The position numbers and the translations under genes are program-made. Positions 1-5,917 of a stretch of 10,470 nt of DNA are shown piece by piece. A model generated the notes under the pieces. The model saw only the letters and a list, made by a program, of their open reading frames with translations. It was not told the DNA's origin and did no database searches. The stretch comes from a bacterium. GTDB lineage: Bacteria > Pseudomonadota > Gammaproteobacteria > Burkholderiales > Methylophilaceae. How positions within the stretch are numbered: the first letter of the stretch is position 1; every line of letters starts with the position of its first letter. The DNA is taken from NCBI GenBank assembly GCA_027310505.1, contig DAIDAS010000238.1:1-10470 (forward strand), in the 5' to 3' direction.

Positions 1-96
1 GGCGAGGGAGCGCCCCTCCGGCTTGATGCCTCAATCGTCAAACGTGCAGAGGGGCAGCACCCACAACTTTTTCCGGAGAGTGAACGTAAAACCTAG
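1..96 (+). CDS. Possible 3' end of an upstream gene (partial, unidentified)
   Basis: Frame 1 is open from the left edge to a TAG at 94-96, giving 31 residues that end in HPQLFPESERKT. I do not recognise the protein. The support is indirect: a strong terminator follows at 167-196, so a + strand transcript should end nearby. Frame 2 is also open, to a TAA at 146-148, but reads as an arginine- and proline-rich string typical of a non-coding frame. The first copy of a 19-bp direct repeat overlaps the end of this frame (its PQLFPE codons). The segment could equally be non-coding leader or trailer sequence. Confidence 0.3.
   Translation, partial: GEGAPLRLDASIVKRAEGQHPQLFPESERKT
59..77 (+). repeat. 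19-bp direct repeat, copy 1
   Basis: ACCCACAACTTTTTCCGGA occurs here and again, identically, at 115-133, with 37 bases between the copies (56 bases start to start). The 56-base offset is not a multiple of three, so an in-frame protein repeat does not explain it. A small tandem duplication of the upstream gene's end, or a pair of protein-binding sites, would both fit. Confidence 0.75.
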
Positions 97-114
97 GCTA
101 CGTCAAAACCCTAA

Positions 115-133
115 ACCCACAACTTTTTCCGGA
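115..133 (+). repeat. 19-bp direct repeat, copy 2
   Basis: Exact second copy of the repeat at 59-77. It lies about 35 bases ahead of the terminator stem, in what is probably the 3' untranslated part of the upstream transcript. I see no third copy in the window. Confidence 0.75.
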
Positions 134-166
134 TGCCCGAAGTAATAAGGTATTCAGCAATATCAG

Positions 167-196
167 CGGCCACCTCATCGGTGGCCGTTTTGTTTT
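167..196 (+). terminator. Rho-independent terminator of the upstream unit
   Basis: An 8-bp perfect GC-rich stem (CGGCCACC at 167-174, GGTGGCCG at 180-187) closes a 5-base loop (TCATC). It is followed by TTTTGTTTT at 188-196. This is a classic intrinsic terminator on the + strand. It insulates the cytochrome operon from whatever lies to the left. Confidence 0.85.
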
Positions 197-222
197 CCGG
201 GACAAGTGGTTTGGGTTAGAAT
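193..222 (+). promoter_or_regulatory. Candidate sigma-70 promoter for the cytochrome c / NDH-2 operon
   Basis: TAGAAT at 217-222 matches a -10 box well. The best -35 partner is TTTTCC at 193-198 (18-base spacer), which is poor and overlaps the T-tract of the preceding terminator. A start near 229 would leave a leader of roughly 28 bases that still includes the ribosome binding site. This is a guess from sequence alone; an activator could compensate for the weak -35. Confidence 0.35.
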
Positions 223-245
223 CGCAAGACAATCAAATCAAATTC

Positions 246-252
246 GGGAGGA
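246..252 (+). promoter_or_regulatory. Ribosome binding site fixing the cytochrome c start
   Basis: GGGAGGA lies 4 bases before the ATG at 257. It decides the start against an in-frame upstream GTG at 206, which has no such site and would place charged residues ahead of the lipoprotein signal. Confidence 0.8.
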
Positions 253-256
253 AACC

Positions 257-787
257 ATGCAACAAAAGAATCTGCTTGTTATGGCGCTGATCGTGTCCTT
301 CGGTATTGTGGCCTGCGGCAAGGATGGCGGGAAAAGTACCGGCGGCGATAAAGCCGGAGCCAATGGGAAGATGATTGAGTTTGTCACGACTCAGGATGGC
401 AAACCGATGGAAATCAAGCCGGAGCTATTTGACACACCTGCGGCCAAAGAATTTGCCGCTACCGGGAAAAATCCCTACATCGGACAGCAGGATGCGATTG
501 ATAAGGGCAAGAAGTTGTTCCAGATGTATTCCTGCACCCAATGTCATGGTGGGGATGCGCAGGGGCAAACTGGGCCTAGCCTGCATGGCCCGAACTTCAG
601 ATATGCGAAAGACGCAACCAACAAGGGCATGTTCGAAACCATCTGGCATGGCACCAACGGTGGCATGGGTGCCAAGGGTAAGGGCCTGATGGATCCGACA
701 GATCCCAACAATGGACTGGTACCGGACGAAGTACTGAAAATTCAGGCATGGGTTCGCACGCACGGTAGCACGACGGGCAACGAGTAA
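257..787 (+). CDS. Lipoprotein c-type cytochrome, cytochrome cL (XoxG/MxaG)-like
   Basis: Monohaem class I cytochrome c of 176 residues. The start at 257 has a strong ribosome binding site and gives a lipoprotein signal: hydrophobic residues 6-19, then Cys20 in IVAC. The mature protein should therefore be lipid-anchored and face the periplasm. After a flexible Gly/Lys-rich linker comes a segment resembling cytochrome cL (TPAAKEFAATGKNPYIG, 60-76). The haem site is CTQCH at 93-97; the distal methionine is probably Met137 (GGMG) or Met145. The region 124-138 (KGMFETIWHGTNGGM) also resembles cL, the electron acceptor of PQQ methanol dehydrogenases. Classical cL is soluble, so the lipid anchor is unusual. 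It probably forms an operon with the NADH dehydrogenase 11 bases downstream. The c-type assignment is firm. The cL relationship is by recollection of the family, and the electron donor is unknown because no quinoprotein dehydrogenase is in view. Confidence 0.9.
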   Translation: MQQKNLLVMALIVSFGIVACGKDGGKSTGGDKAGANGKMIEFVTTQDGKPMEIKPELFDTPAAKEFAATGKNPYIGQQDAIDKGKKLFQMYSCTQCHGGDAQGQTGPSLHGPNFRYAKDATNKGMFETIWHGTNGGMGAKGKGLMDPTDPNNGLVPDEVLKIQAWVRTHGSTTGNE

Positions 788-798
788 GGATATTTTTA

Positions 799-2124
799 AT
801 GACGATGGCATCCAATCACCACGTGGTGATCGTTGGTGGTGGCGCGGGTGGTCTGGAACTGGCTACGCGCCTGGGCGACAAGCTCGGGCGTCGTGGCAAG
901 GCCATGATCACTTTGGTAGACAAGGCTCCGACACATTTATGGAAGCCACTGCTGCATGAAGTTGCAGCAGGCAGTATGGATCTGGATGAGCACGAGTTGG
1001 AGTACATGGCTCAGGCGCGATGGCACCATTTCAAGTACCGCAGGGGTGCGATGGAAGGTTTAAGCCGCGTCATGAAGGAAATCTATCTCTCTCCAGTCTA
1101 TGACGATGAAGGGGAGTTACTCATCCCGCGTCGTTCCATCAAGTACGATACGCTCATCATGGCGGTGGGGAGCGTCTCCAACGACTTTGGCGTACCGGGT
1201 GTGAAGGAGCACTGCATTGCCCTGGATACCCAGGCGGATGCAACGGCATTTCATCGTCGCCTAATCAACTCCTGCATTCGCGCGGCAACCCAGGAGTGGA
1301 GCATAAGTCAGGGACAGCTGAATGTCGCGATTATCGGCGCGGGCGCGACGGGAGTCGAATTGGCTGCGGAATTGCACAACACCACGCGGGAACTGGCGGC
1401 ATACGGGCTGGATAAGATCGATCCGGATCGCGATGTAAAAATCAGCGTGATTGAGGCTGCTCCCCGCATCCTGCCGGGATTGCCGGAACATATTTCTCTC
1501 GCAGCCCAAAGGGAATTGCAGGCGCTGAATGTGGAGTTGCGCCTGGGAGAGCGAGTCACTCGGGTCGACAACAACGGGGTCTATACCGAGGGTGGCGGGA
1601 TGATCCCCGCGAGGCTGGTGGTATGGGCTGCAGGGATCAAAGCACCGGATTTTCTCAAGGACATCAATGGTCTGGAAACAAATTGGGCCAACCAGTTGAT
1701 TGTCGGGCCGACATTGCAGGTGACGCGCGATCCGGATATTTTTGCATTTGGGGATTGCGCGGCTTGTCCTTGGCCGGAGGCGGGGGAGGGGAAACTGGTT
1801 CCGCCACGTGCGCAGGCCGCACACCAGCAAGCATCAATGCTGGTGAAGAGCGTCATGAATCGTCTGCGTGGGAAGCCCTTGCCGGAATACCGTTACCGGG
1901 ATTTTGGTTCACTGGTCAATCTGGGCAAGTACTCAACGGTGGGGAGCCTCATGGGCGGATTAACCAAGGGTGACCTGTTTATCCAGGGCTATATGGCGCG
2001 CATCATGTATAACTCATTGTATAAAATGCATTTGTATGCGCTGCATGGGTTTACCAAGGTGGCTTTGGATACTGTGGCCCGACTTATTACCAAGCGTACC
2101 GAGCCGCACGTGAAATTGCATTAG
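799..2124 (+). CDS. ndh: Type II NADH:quinone oxidoreductase (NDH-2)
   Basis: Single-subunit, non-proton-pumping NADH dehydrogenase of 441 residues, a normal family length. It oxidises NADH with FAD and reduces membrane quinone on the cytoplasmic face. Two Rossmann dinucleotide sites are visible: GGGAGG (13-18) for FAD and GAGATG (180-185) followed by VELA for NADH. AAGIKAP (277-283) and IFAFGDCA (314-321, FAD-binding aspartate) are family hallmarks, and VPPRAQAAHQQA (334-345) corresponds to the quinone-site region. The C-terminal part (about 385-430) is hydrophobic and amphipathic, as expected for the membrane-docking helices. The start at 799 has AAGGA at 786-790; an ATG at 805 is a possible alternative. 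The 11-base gap after the cytochrome gene indicates cotranscription, so the operon may pair quinone reduction with a periplasmic cytochrome. Confidence 0.93.
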   Translation: MTMASNHHVVIVGGGAGGLELATRLGDKLGRRGKAMITLVDKAPTHLWKPLLHEVAAGSMDLDEHELEYMAQARWHHFKYRRGAMEGLSRVMKEIYLSPVYDDEGELLIPRRSIKYDTLIMAVGSVSNDFGVPGVKEHCIALDTQADATAFHRRLINSCIRAATQEWSISQGQLNVAIIGAGATGVELAAELHNTTRELAAYGLDKIDPDRDVKISVIEAAPRILPGLPEHISLAAQRELQALNVELRLGERVTRVDNNGVYTEGGGMIPARLVVWAAGIKAPDFLKDINGLETNWANQLIVGPTLQVTRDPDIFAFGDCAACPWPEAGEGKLVPPRAQAAHQQASMLVKSVMNRLRGKPLPEYRYRDFGSLVNLGKYSTVGSLMGGLTKGDLFIQGYMARIMYNSLYKMHLYALHGFTKVALDTVARLITKRTEPHVKLH

Positions 2125-2138
2125 GATATTGCCGCAAT

Positions 2139-2177
2139 AAAAAAGCCGCACCGCAGAAAGAGCCGTGCGGCTTTTTT
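2139..2177. terminator. Bidirectional intrinsic terminator between ndh and lplT
   Basis: AAAAAAGCCGCAC (2139-2151) pairs perfectly with GTGCGGCTTTTTT (2165-2177) around a 13-base loop. The A-tract and T-tract flank a 7-bp GC-rich core, so it works in both directions. It serves the convergent ndh (+, ends 2124) and lplT (-, ends 2188). Confidence 0.9.
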
Positions 2178-2187
2178 AATTTGATCT

Positions 2188-3360
2188 TTAGGCTACTGAG
2201 GATTTCTGCGAGAGATAGGTGCGGTAGATGATCCCCATCACGACGCTGACAAATGCACCGAAAACCAGCACGATGATGTGGATGGGAAGGTTGTGCTTGA
2301 CCATCATGGTATAGGCGCCAATCAGTAGCAATATGCCAATATTTTCGTTGAAATTCTGTACGGCAATGGAATGGCCAGCACCGATCAGAATATGTCCGCG
2401 GTGCTGCAGTAGTGCATTGAGCGGGACGACAAAATAACCGCTCAGGACACCGATGAAGAACAGGATCAGCGCCGCAATGCGCCAATCATGCAGCAGCGCC
2501 ATGCTGATGACGAGTAAGCCCATCAGAATGCCTGCTGGCAGGACTTTGATCGAATCTTCGAGCTTGACGTAGCGTGCTGCGAAAACCGAGCCAATGGCGA
2601 TGCCTATGGCCACCATCGCGGTCAGCTGCGTAGCGTGATCGAGACCGAAATTAAGGGCGGATGCAGCCCATGCGATGACAACCAGGCGCAACGTGGCACC
2701 GGCTCCCCAGAAGAGCGTGGTAACGGCGAGGGAGACCTGGCCCTGCGGATCGCGCCACAGCGCCGTGAATGAGTGCCAGAAGTCGTGTAGCGCATACAAC
2801 GGATTCTTCTTCGGCATCCGGTGGTCAATGGGGACCTTGGGGATATACAGGTTGAAGGTTGCAGCAAGCAGATAAAGGCCGGTGATGATCACAACGGAAA
2901 ACTGAGGGTTTGCCGAAGCGAGTTTCCCGCCGGCGATTGCGCCGAGAATGATGGCCAGTACCGTCGAGCCCTCCATCCAGCCGTTGGCTTTGACCAGAAA
3001 CTGTGGCGGAAGGAACTCGGTCAATATGCCGTACTTGGCTGGCGAATACGCTGCAGCGCCGATACCGACAATACCATAGGCATAGAGTGGCGGCACGCCG
3101 AGGAGCATCGCGACACAGCCGAAAAACTTGATGGCGTTTGAGAGAAACATGACTCTGCCCTTGGGCAGGGCATCGGCAAATGAACCGACGAATGGCGCCA
3201 GTATGATGTAGGAGATGACGAAGAACTCCTGCAGCAACGGGGTGTGCCAATCGGGCGCGTGCATTTGCGCCAGTAGCGCGATGGCGGCGAACAGCAACGC
3301 ATTGTCGGCGAGTGCCGAAATGAACTGTGCCGACAGAATAATGTAAAAGCCGAGATTCAT
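2188..3360 (-). CDS. lplT: Lysophospholipid transporter LplT (MFS)
   Basis: Inner-membrane major facilitator protein of 390 residues, close to the length of E. coli LplT. LplT flips lysophospholipids, chiefly lysophosphatidylethanolamine, inward for re-acylation. Matching family motifs are ADNALLFA (18-25), KGRVM (67-71), AAYSPAKYGIL (103-113), LFWGAGATLR (216-225), VVPLNALLQ (311-319) and AVQNFNEN (333-340). Most of the chain is hydrophobic, consistent with 11-12 transmembrane segments. The ATG at 3360 has only a weak ribosome binding site. The usual partner, acyltransferase/acyl-ACP synthetase Aas, is not adjacent; downstream lies only the terminator shared with ndh. It follows phoH on the same strand after 61 bases, so it may be read from phoH or from its own weak promoter. 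Confidence 0.93.
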   Translation of the reverse strand: MNLGFYIILSAQFISALADNALLFAAIALLAQMHAPDWHTPLLQEFFVISYIILAPFVGSFADALPKGRVMFLSNAIKFFGCVAMLLGVPPLYAYGIVGIGAAAYSPAKYGILTEFLPPQFLVKANGWMEGSTVLAIILGAIAGGKLASANPQFSVVIITGLYLLAATFNLYIPKVPIDHRMPKKNPLYALHDFWHSFTALWRDPQGQVSLAVTTLFWGAGATLRLVVIAWAASALNFGLDHATQLTAMVAIGIAIGSVFAARYVKLEDSIKVLPAGILMGLLVISMALLHDWRIAALILFFIGVLSGYFVVPLNALLQHRGHILIGAGHSIAVQNFNENIGILLLIGAYTMMVKHNLPIHIIVLVFGAFVSVVMGIIYRTYLSQKSSVA

Positions 3361-3402
3361 GAGAGTTTAAGCCCCTTGGTTACCACACATGGACTGCGGG
3401 GC

Positions 3403-3421
3403 GCTCTGATTCTAGCAGAGC
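3403..3421 (-). promoter_or_regulatory. Small hairpin with an embedded extended -10 motif before lplT
   Basis: On the - strand, TGCTAGAAT (complement of 3409-3417) resembles an extended -10 box (TGn plus TAGAAT). It sits between the arms of a 6-bp inverted repeat (GCTCTG at 3403-3408, CAGAGC at 3416-3421). It lies directly after the phoH stop and about 45 bases before the lplT ATG. There is no clear -35 box and no T-tract, so it may be a weak promoter for lplT, a weak attenuator, or chance. Confidence 0.3.
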
Positions 3422-4819
3422 CTACAGTATCTCGGCGGCGAAATCGGCCAGGCGCGAACGTTCACCTCGCATCAGCGTCACATGGCCGTTGTGTGCCCAG
3501 CCTTTGAAGCGGTCGACGACGTAGGTGAGACCTGAGCTGCCTTCGGTCAAATAAGGTGTGTCGATCTGTGCAATGTTGCCGAGGCAGACCACCTTGGTGC
3601 CAGGGCCCGCGCGGGTGATCAGAGTTTTCATCTGCTTGGGTGTCAGGTTCTGCGCCTCGTCAATGATGAGGAATTTGTGCAGGAAGGTGCGTCCTCGCAT
3701 GAAATTGAGCGACTTGATCTTGATGCGGGTACGGATCAGGTCTTGTGTCGCGGCACGGCCCCATTCTCCGGCGTCTTCGTCCGATTTGTTGAGCACATCC
3801 AGATTGTCTTCGAGTGCCCCCATCCAAGGCGCCATTTTTTCTTCCTCGGTGCCTGGCAGAAAACCGATGTCTTCGCCCACAGGCACCGTCACGCGCGTCA
3901 TGATGATTTCGCTATAGATTTTCTTGTCCAGCGTCTGAGTGAGGGCTGACGCCAGCGTCAGTAGCGTTTTTCCGGTACCTGCCTGTCCCAGCAGCGTGAT
4001 GAAATCGACGTCTGGATCCATCAGCAGGTTGAGCGCGAAGTTCTGTTCGCGGTTACGGGCAGTGATTCCCCACACGTTATGTTTTTGCTGGGAGAAGTCC
4101 TTGAGCACTTCGAGCACGGCGGTTTTCCCTTCCTGCTGGCGCACGATGGCGTGGAAAGGCTTGTCGAATTCGTAATACACAAACTCATTGACCATGAAAG
4201 ACGGGCAGAGCGGTCCTGTGACGCGGTAAAACATCTTGCCGGACTCCTGCCACGACTCCATGGACTTGCTGTGTTTATCCCAGAAATCCGACGGCAGTTC
4301 TTTCATGCCGGTGTAGAGGAGTTCGGTATCCTCCAGCACCTTGTCATTGAAGTAGTCTTCCGCCGCGATGCCCATAGCACGCGCTTTGATGCGAATGTTG
4401 ATGTCCTTGCTGACAAGGATGACCTGGCGGTCGTGGTATTTCTGTTGCAAGTGGACGACGACGCCCAGAATCTGGTTGTCGGCCTTGCTGCCTGCCAGCA
4501 TGGGAAGTTCGACACTGACGGCGTGGGTTTGCAGAAACAGGCGGCCAGTGCTGAAGTTGTTGTTATTGATCGATAGCGGACAACCTTCTTCCAGGTTGGC
4601 GAAACGTGCGCCGATGATTTCTTCCAGGTTTCGGCTGGCCTGGCGGGCGTTGCGGGCGACCTCGGTCAGCCCTTTCTTGTTGTTGTCCAGTTCCTCTAGG
4701 GTGACCATGGGCAGGTAGACATCGTGCTCTTCAAACCGGAACAGGCTGGAAGGGTCGTGCATCAATACATTGGTATCGAGGACAAAGAGCTTGGTCGTGG
4801 TGCCATGTTTTTTTGCCAT
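3422..4819 (-). CDS. phoH: PhoH-family ATPase with N-terminal PIN domain (PhoH2/YlaK type)
   Basis: Two-domain protein of 465 residues. Residues 10-150 form a PIN-like ribonuclease domain, with the expected acidic residues at Asp15 (FVLDTNVL), Glu42/Glu43 (LEELD), Asp114 (SKADNQIL) and Asp139 (VSKDINIR). Residues 250-465 form the PhoH P-loop ATPase: Walker A GQAGTGKT (278-285) and Walker B FLIIDEAQN (383-391). A later RGERSRL (451-457) probably acts in nucleotide hydrolysis. Actinobacterial PhoH2 proteins with this layout have ATP-dependent RNA unwinding and cleavage activity, so a cytoplasmic role in RNA turnover is likely here; that is transferred knowledge. The architecture differs from the PIN-less PhoH/YbeZ form. 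The gene starts 13 bases after bcp on the same strand and is probably cotranscribed with it. The PIN acidic residues look intact, so nuclease activity is plausible. Confidence 0.93.
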   Translation of the reverse strand: MAKKHGTTTKLFVLDTNVLMHDPSSLFRFEEHDVYLPMVTLEELDNNKKGLTEVARNARQASRNLEEIIGARFANLEEGCPLSINNNNFSTGRLFLQTHAVSVELPMLAGSKADNQILGVVVHLQQKYHDRQVILVSKDINIRIKARAMGIAAEDYFNDKVLEDTELLYTGMKELPSDFWDKHSKSMESWQESGKMFYRVTGPLCPSFMVNEFVYYEFDKPFHAIVRQQEGKTAVLEVLKDFSQQKHNVWGITARNREQNFALNLLMDPDVDFITLLGQAGTGKTLLTLASALTQTLDKKIYSEIIMTRVTVPVGEDIGFLPGTEEEKMAPWMGALEDNLDVLNKSDEDAGEWGRAATQDLIRTRIKIKSLNFMRGRTFLHKFLIIDEAQNLTPKQMKTLITRAGPGTKVVCLGNIAQIDTPYLTEGSSGLTYVVDRFKGWAHNGHVTLMRGERSRLADFAAEIL

Positions 4820-4832
4820 TCCGGGATGCTTT

Positions 4833-5288
4833 CTATAAAGTTTTTATGAAATCCAGCACTTCCTGTGCGTGCCCATCTACTTTCACACCACGCCATTCGC
4901 GGCGAAGAACGCCGGATCCATCGATGACGAAGGTACTACGCTCGATGCCGCGTACCTGTTTGCCATACATGTTTTTCATTTTCATGACACCGAACAGGTT
5001 GCAGGCCAGTTCTTCGGCGTCCGACAGCAGTTCGAAAGGAAAACATTGTTTGGTCTTGAAATTTTCGTGCGACTTCAGGCTATCACGCGATATGCCAAGA
5101 ATTTCGGCATTTGAGGCCTGGAATTGTGCGTATAAATCCCGGAACTGCTGCCCCTCGGTCGTGCAGCCGGGCGTCGAATCCTTGGGGTAGAAATAGATGA
5201 CCAGCTTTTTGCCGGCGTATTGCGAAGAATGGAATTGCTTGCCGTTGGTGGCGGGGAGTTCGAAATCAGGAATCGACTGATTTAACAT
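4833..5288 (-). CDS. bcp: Thioredoxin-dependent peroxiredoxin Bcp (PrxQ), probably one-Cys type
   Basis: Cytoplasmic thiol peroxidase of 151 residues that reduces hydrogen peroxide and organic hydroperoxides. The start at 5288 (MLNQSIPDFELP) matches the normal Bcp N terminus; an in-frame extension to 5345 adds 19 residues with no family resemblance. The catalytic motif is DSTPGCTTE with peroxidatic Cys42, supported by Thr39, Pro40 and the conserved Arg117 (ERSTFVID). In E. coli Bcp a second Cys lies five residues after the first; here that position is Gln47. Other cysteines are Cys82 and Cys96, which could resolve the disulfide, as in other PrxQ subtypes, or the enzyme may use an external thiol. 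It is probably the first gene of an operon with phoH and is divergent from thpR across 74 bases. Confidence 0.93.
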   Translation of the reverse strand: MLNQSIPDFELPATNGKQFHSSQYAGKKLVIYFYPKDSTPGCTTEGQQFRDLYAQFQASNAEILGISRDSLKSHENFKTKQCFPFELLSDAEELACNLFGVMKMKNMYGKQVRGIERSTFVIDGSGVLRREWRGVKVDGHAQEVLDFIKTL

Positions 5289-5348
5289 TCTGGTATGTTC
5301 TGTTCTAGATGCTCCCATTGTTGATAAAAACTCGCAGCAAGGCAAGCG

Positions 5349-5353
5349 TGGAG
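5349..5353 (+). promoter_or_regulatory. Ribosome binding site that favours the thpR start at 5363
   Basis: TGGAG ends 9 bases before the ATG at 5363 but touches the ATG at 5354, leaving no spacing there. An ATG at 5309 lies close to the divergent bcp start and would add an unrelated extension. Confidence 0.5.
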
Positions 5354-5362
5354 ATGCCAGAA

Positions 5363-5917
5363 ATGCAGATTAAAGATTCGAGTGTGGCGCGGGTGTTTTT
5401 CGCACTATGGCCAGAAGCAAAGTTACAGCGTGCGCTGCACAGGCTGGCAATGGAATATCAGCCGCGTTGCGAGGCGCGCGTCATGCGCGCGGATAACCTG
5501 CATATGACATTGCTGTTCCTGGGGGAAATGGAGCGAGCGCGCCTGCCGCAATTGATCGAAGCTGCGGGCAAAGTGTCCGTGCCGTCATTCGGGTTGGTGT
5601 TGGACAGACTTTCATTCTGGCGGCATAACCGGATTGGTTATGCCGCATCGCAGGAAAAAGTGCCGGCGCTGGATCAATTGGTCGTGGCGCTACAGCAGGA
5701 ACTGATGGCTGCAGGCTTCCAGTTCGATCGGCGCGAGTTCAAGACGCATGTGACCTTGCTGCGCAACGTCAGGCAGATTCTGGAGTCGCAGGTCGTCGCG
5801 CCGATGACGTGGCCGGTGGATGCGTTCGTGTTGGTGGAGTCGGTCGCGACTGATCGGGGAGTGCGCTACCAGATATTGCAGCAGTGGCCGTTGGTTACCG
5901 CGGCAGATCGATGCTGA
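5363..5917 (+). CDS. thpR: RNA 2',3'-cyclic phosphodiesterase (ThpR/LigT, 2H family)
   Basis: Protein of 184 residues from ATG 5363 (ATG 5354 and 5309 are in-frame alternatives). It belongs to the 2H phosphoesterase superfamily, which hydrolyses RNA 2',3'-cyclic phosphate ends; some members also join tRNA halves in vitro. Both catalytic motifs are present: HMTL at 47-50 and HVTL at 129-132, a spacing normal for the family. The N terminus RVFFALWP (10-17) is a typical family opening, which supports a start near 5354-5363. It stands alone on the + strand, divergent from bcp. Its last 23 bases overlap the end of the convergent histidine kinase gene, so there is no room for a terminator between them. 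Confidence 0.92.
   Translation: MQIKDSSVARVFFALWPEAKLQRALHRLAMEYQPRCEARVMRADNLHMTLLFLGEMERARLPQLIEAAGKVSVPSFGLVLDRLSFWRHNRIGYAASQEKVPALDQLVVALQQELMAAGFQFDRREFKTHVTLLRNVRQILESQVVAPMTWPVDAFVLVESVATDRGVRYQILQQWPLVTAADRC

Noticed and set aside
59..133. CRISPR array or DnaA-box cluster suggested by the two repeats
   Set aside because: There are only two copies with a single spacer and no cas genes. The sequence does not match the DnaA box TTATCCACA, and no origin genes are present.
206..256. N-terminal extension of the cytochrome c gene to GTG 206
   Set aside because: It would bury the lipoprotein signal behind 17 charged residues and ignore the strong ribosome binding site at 246-252.
1261..1830. 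189-residue - strand frame inside ndh
   Set aside because: It is antisense to NDH-2 and lies over its second Rossmann site and FAD motif. It has no recognisable domain.
4079..4576. 165-residue + strand frame inside phoH
   Set aside because: It is a shadow of the PIN-PhoH gene, whose PIN and Walker motifs on the other strand are unmistakable. No family resemblance or start signal was seen.
5289..5345. N-terminal extension of Bcp to 5345
   Set aside because: The 19 added residues are not Bcp-like, and the family normally begins at the MLNQSIPDF-type start.
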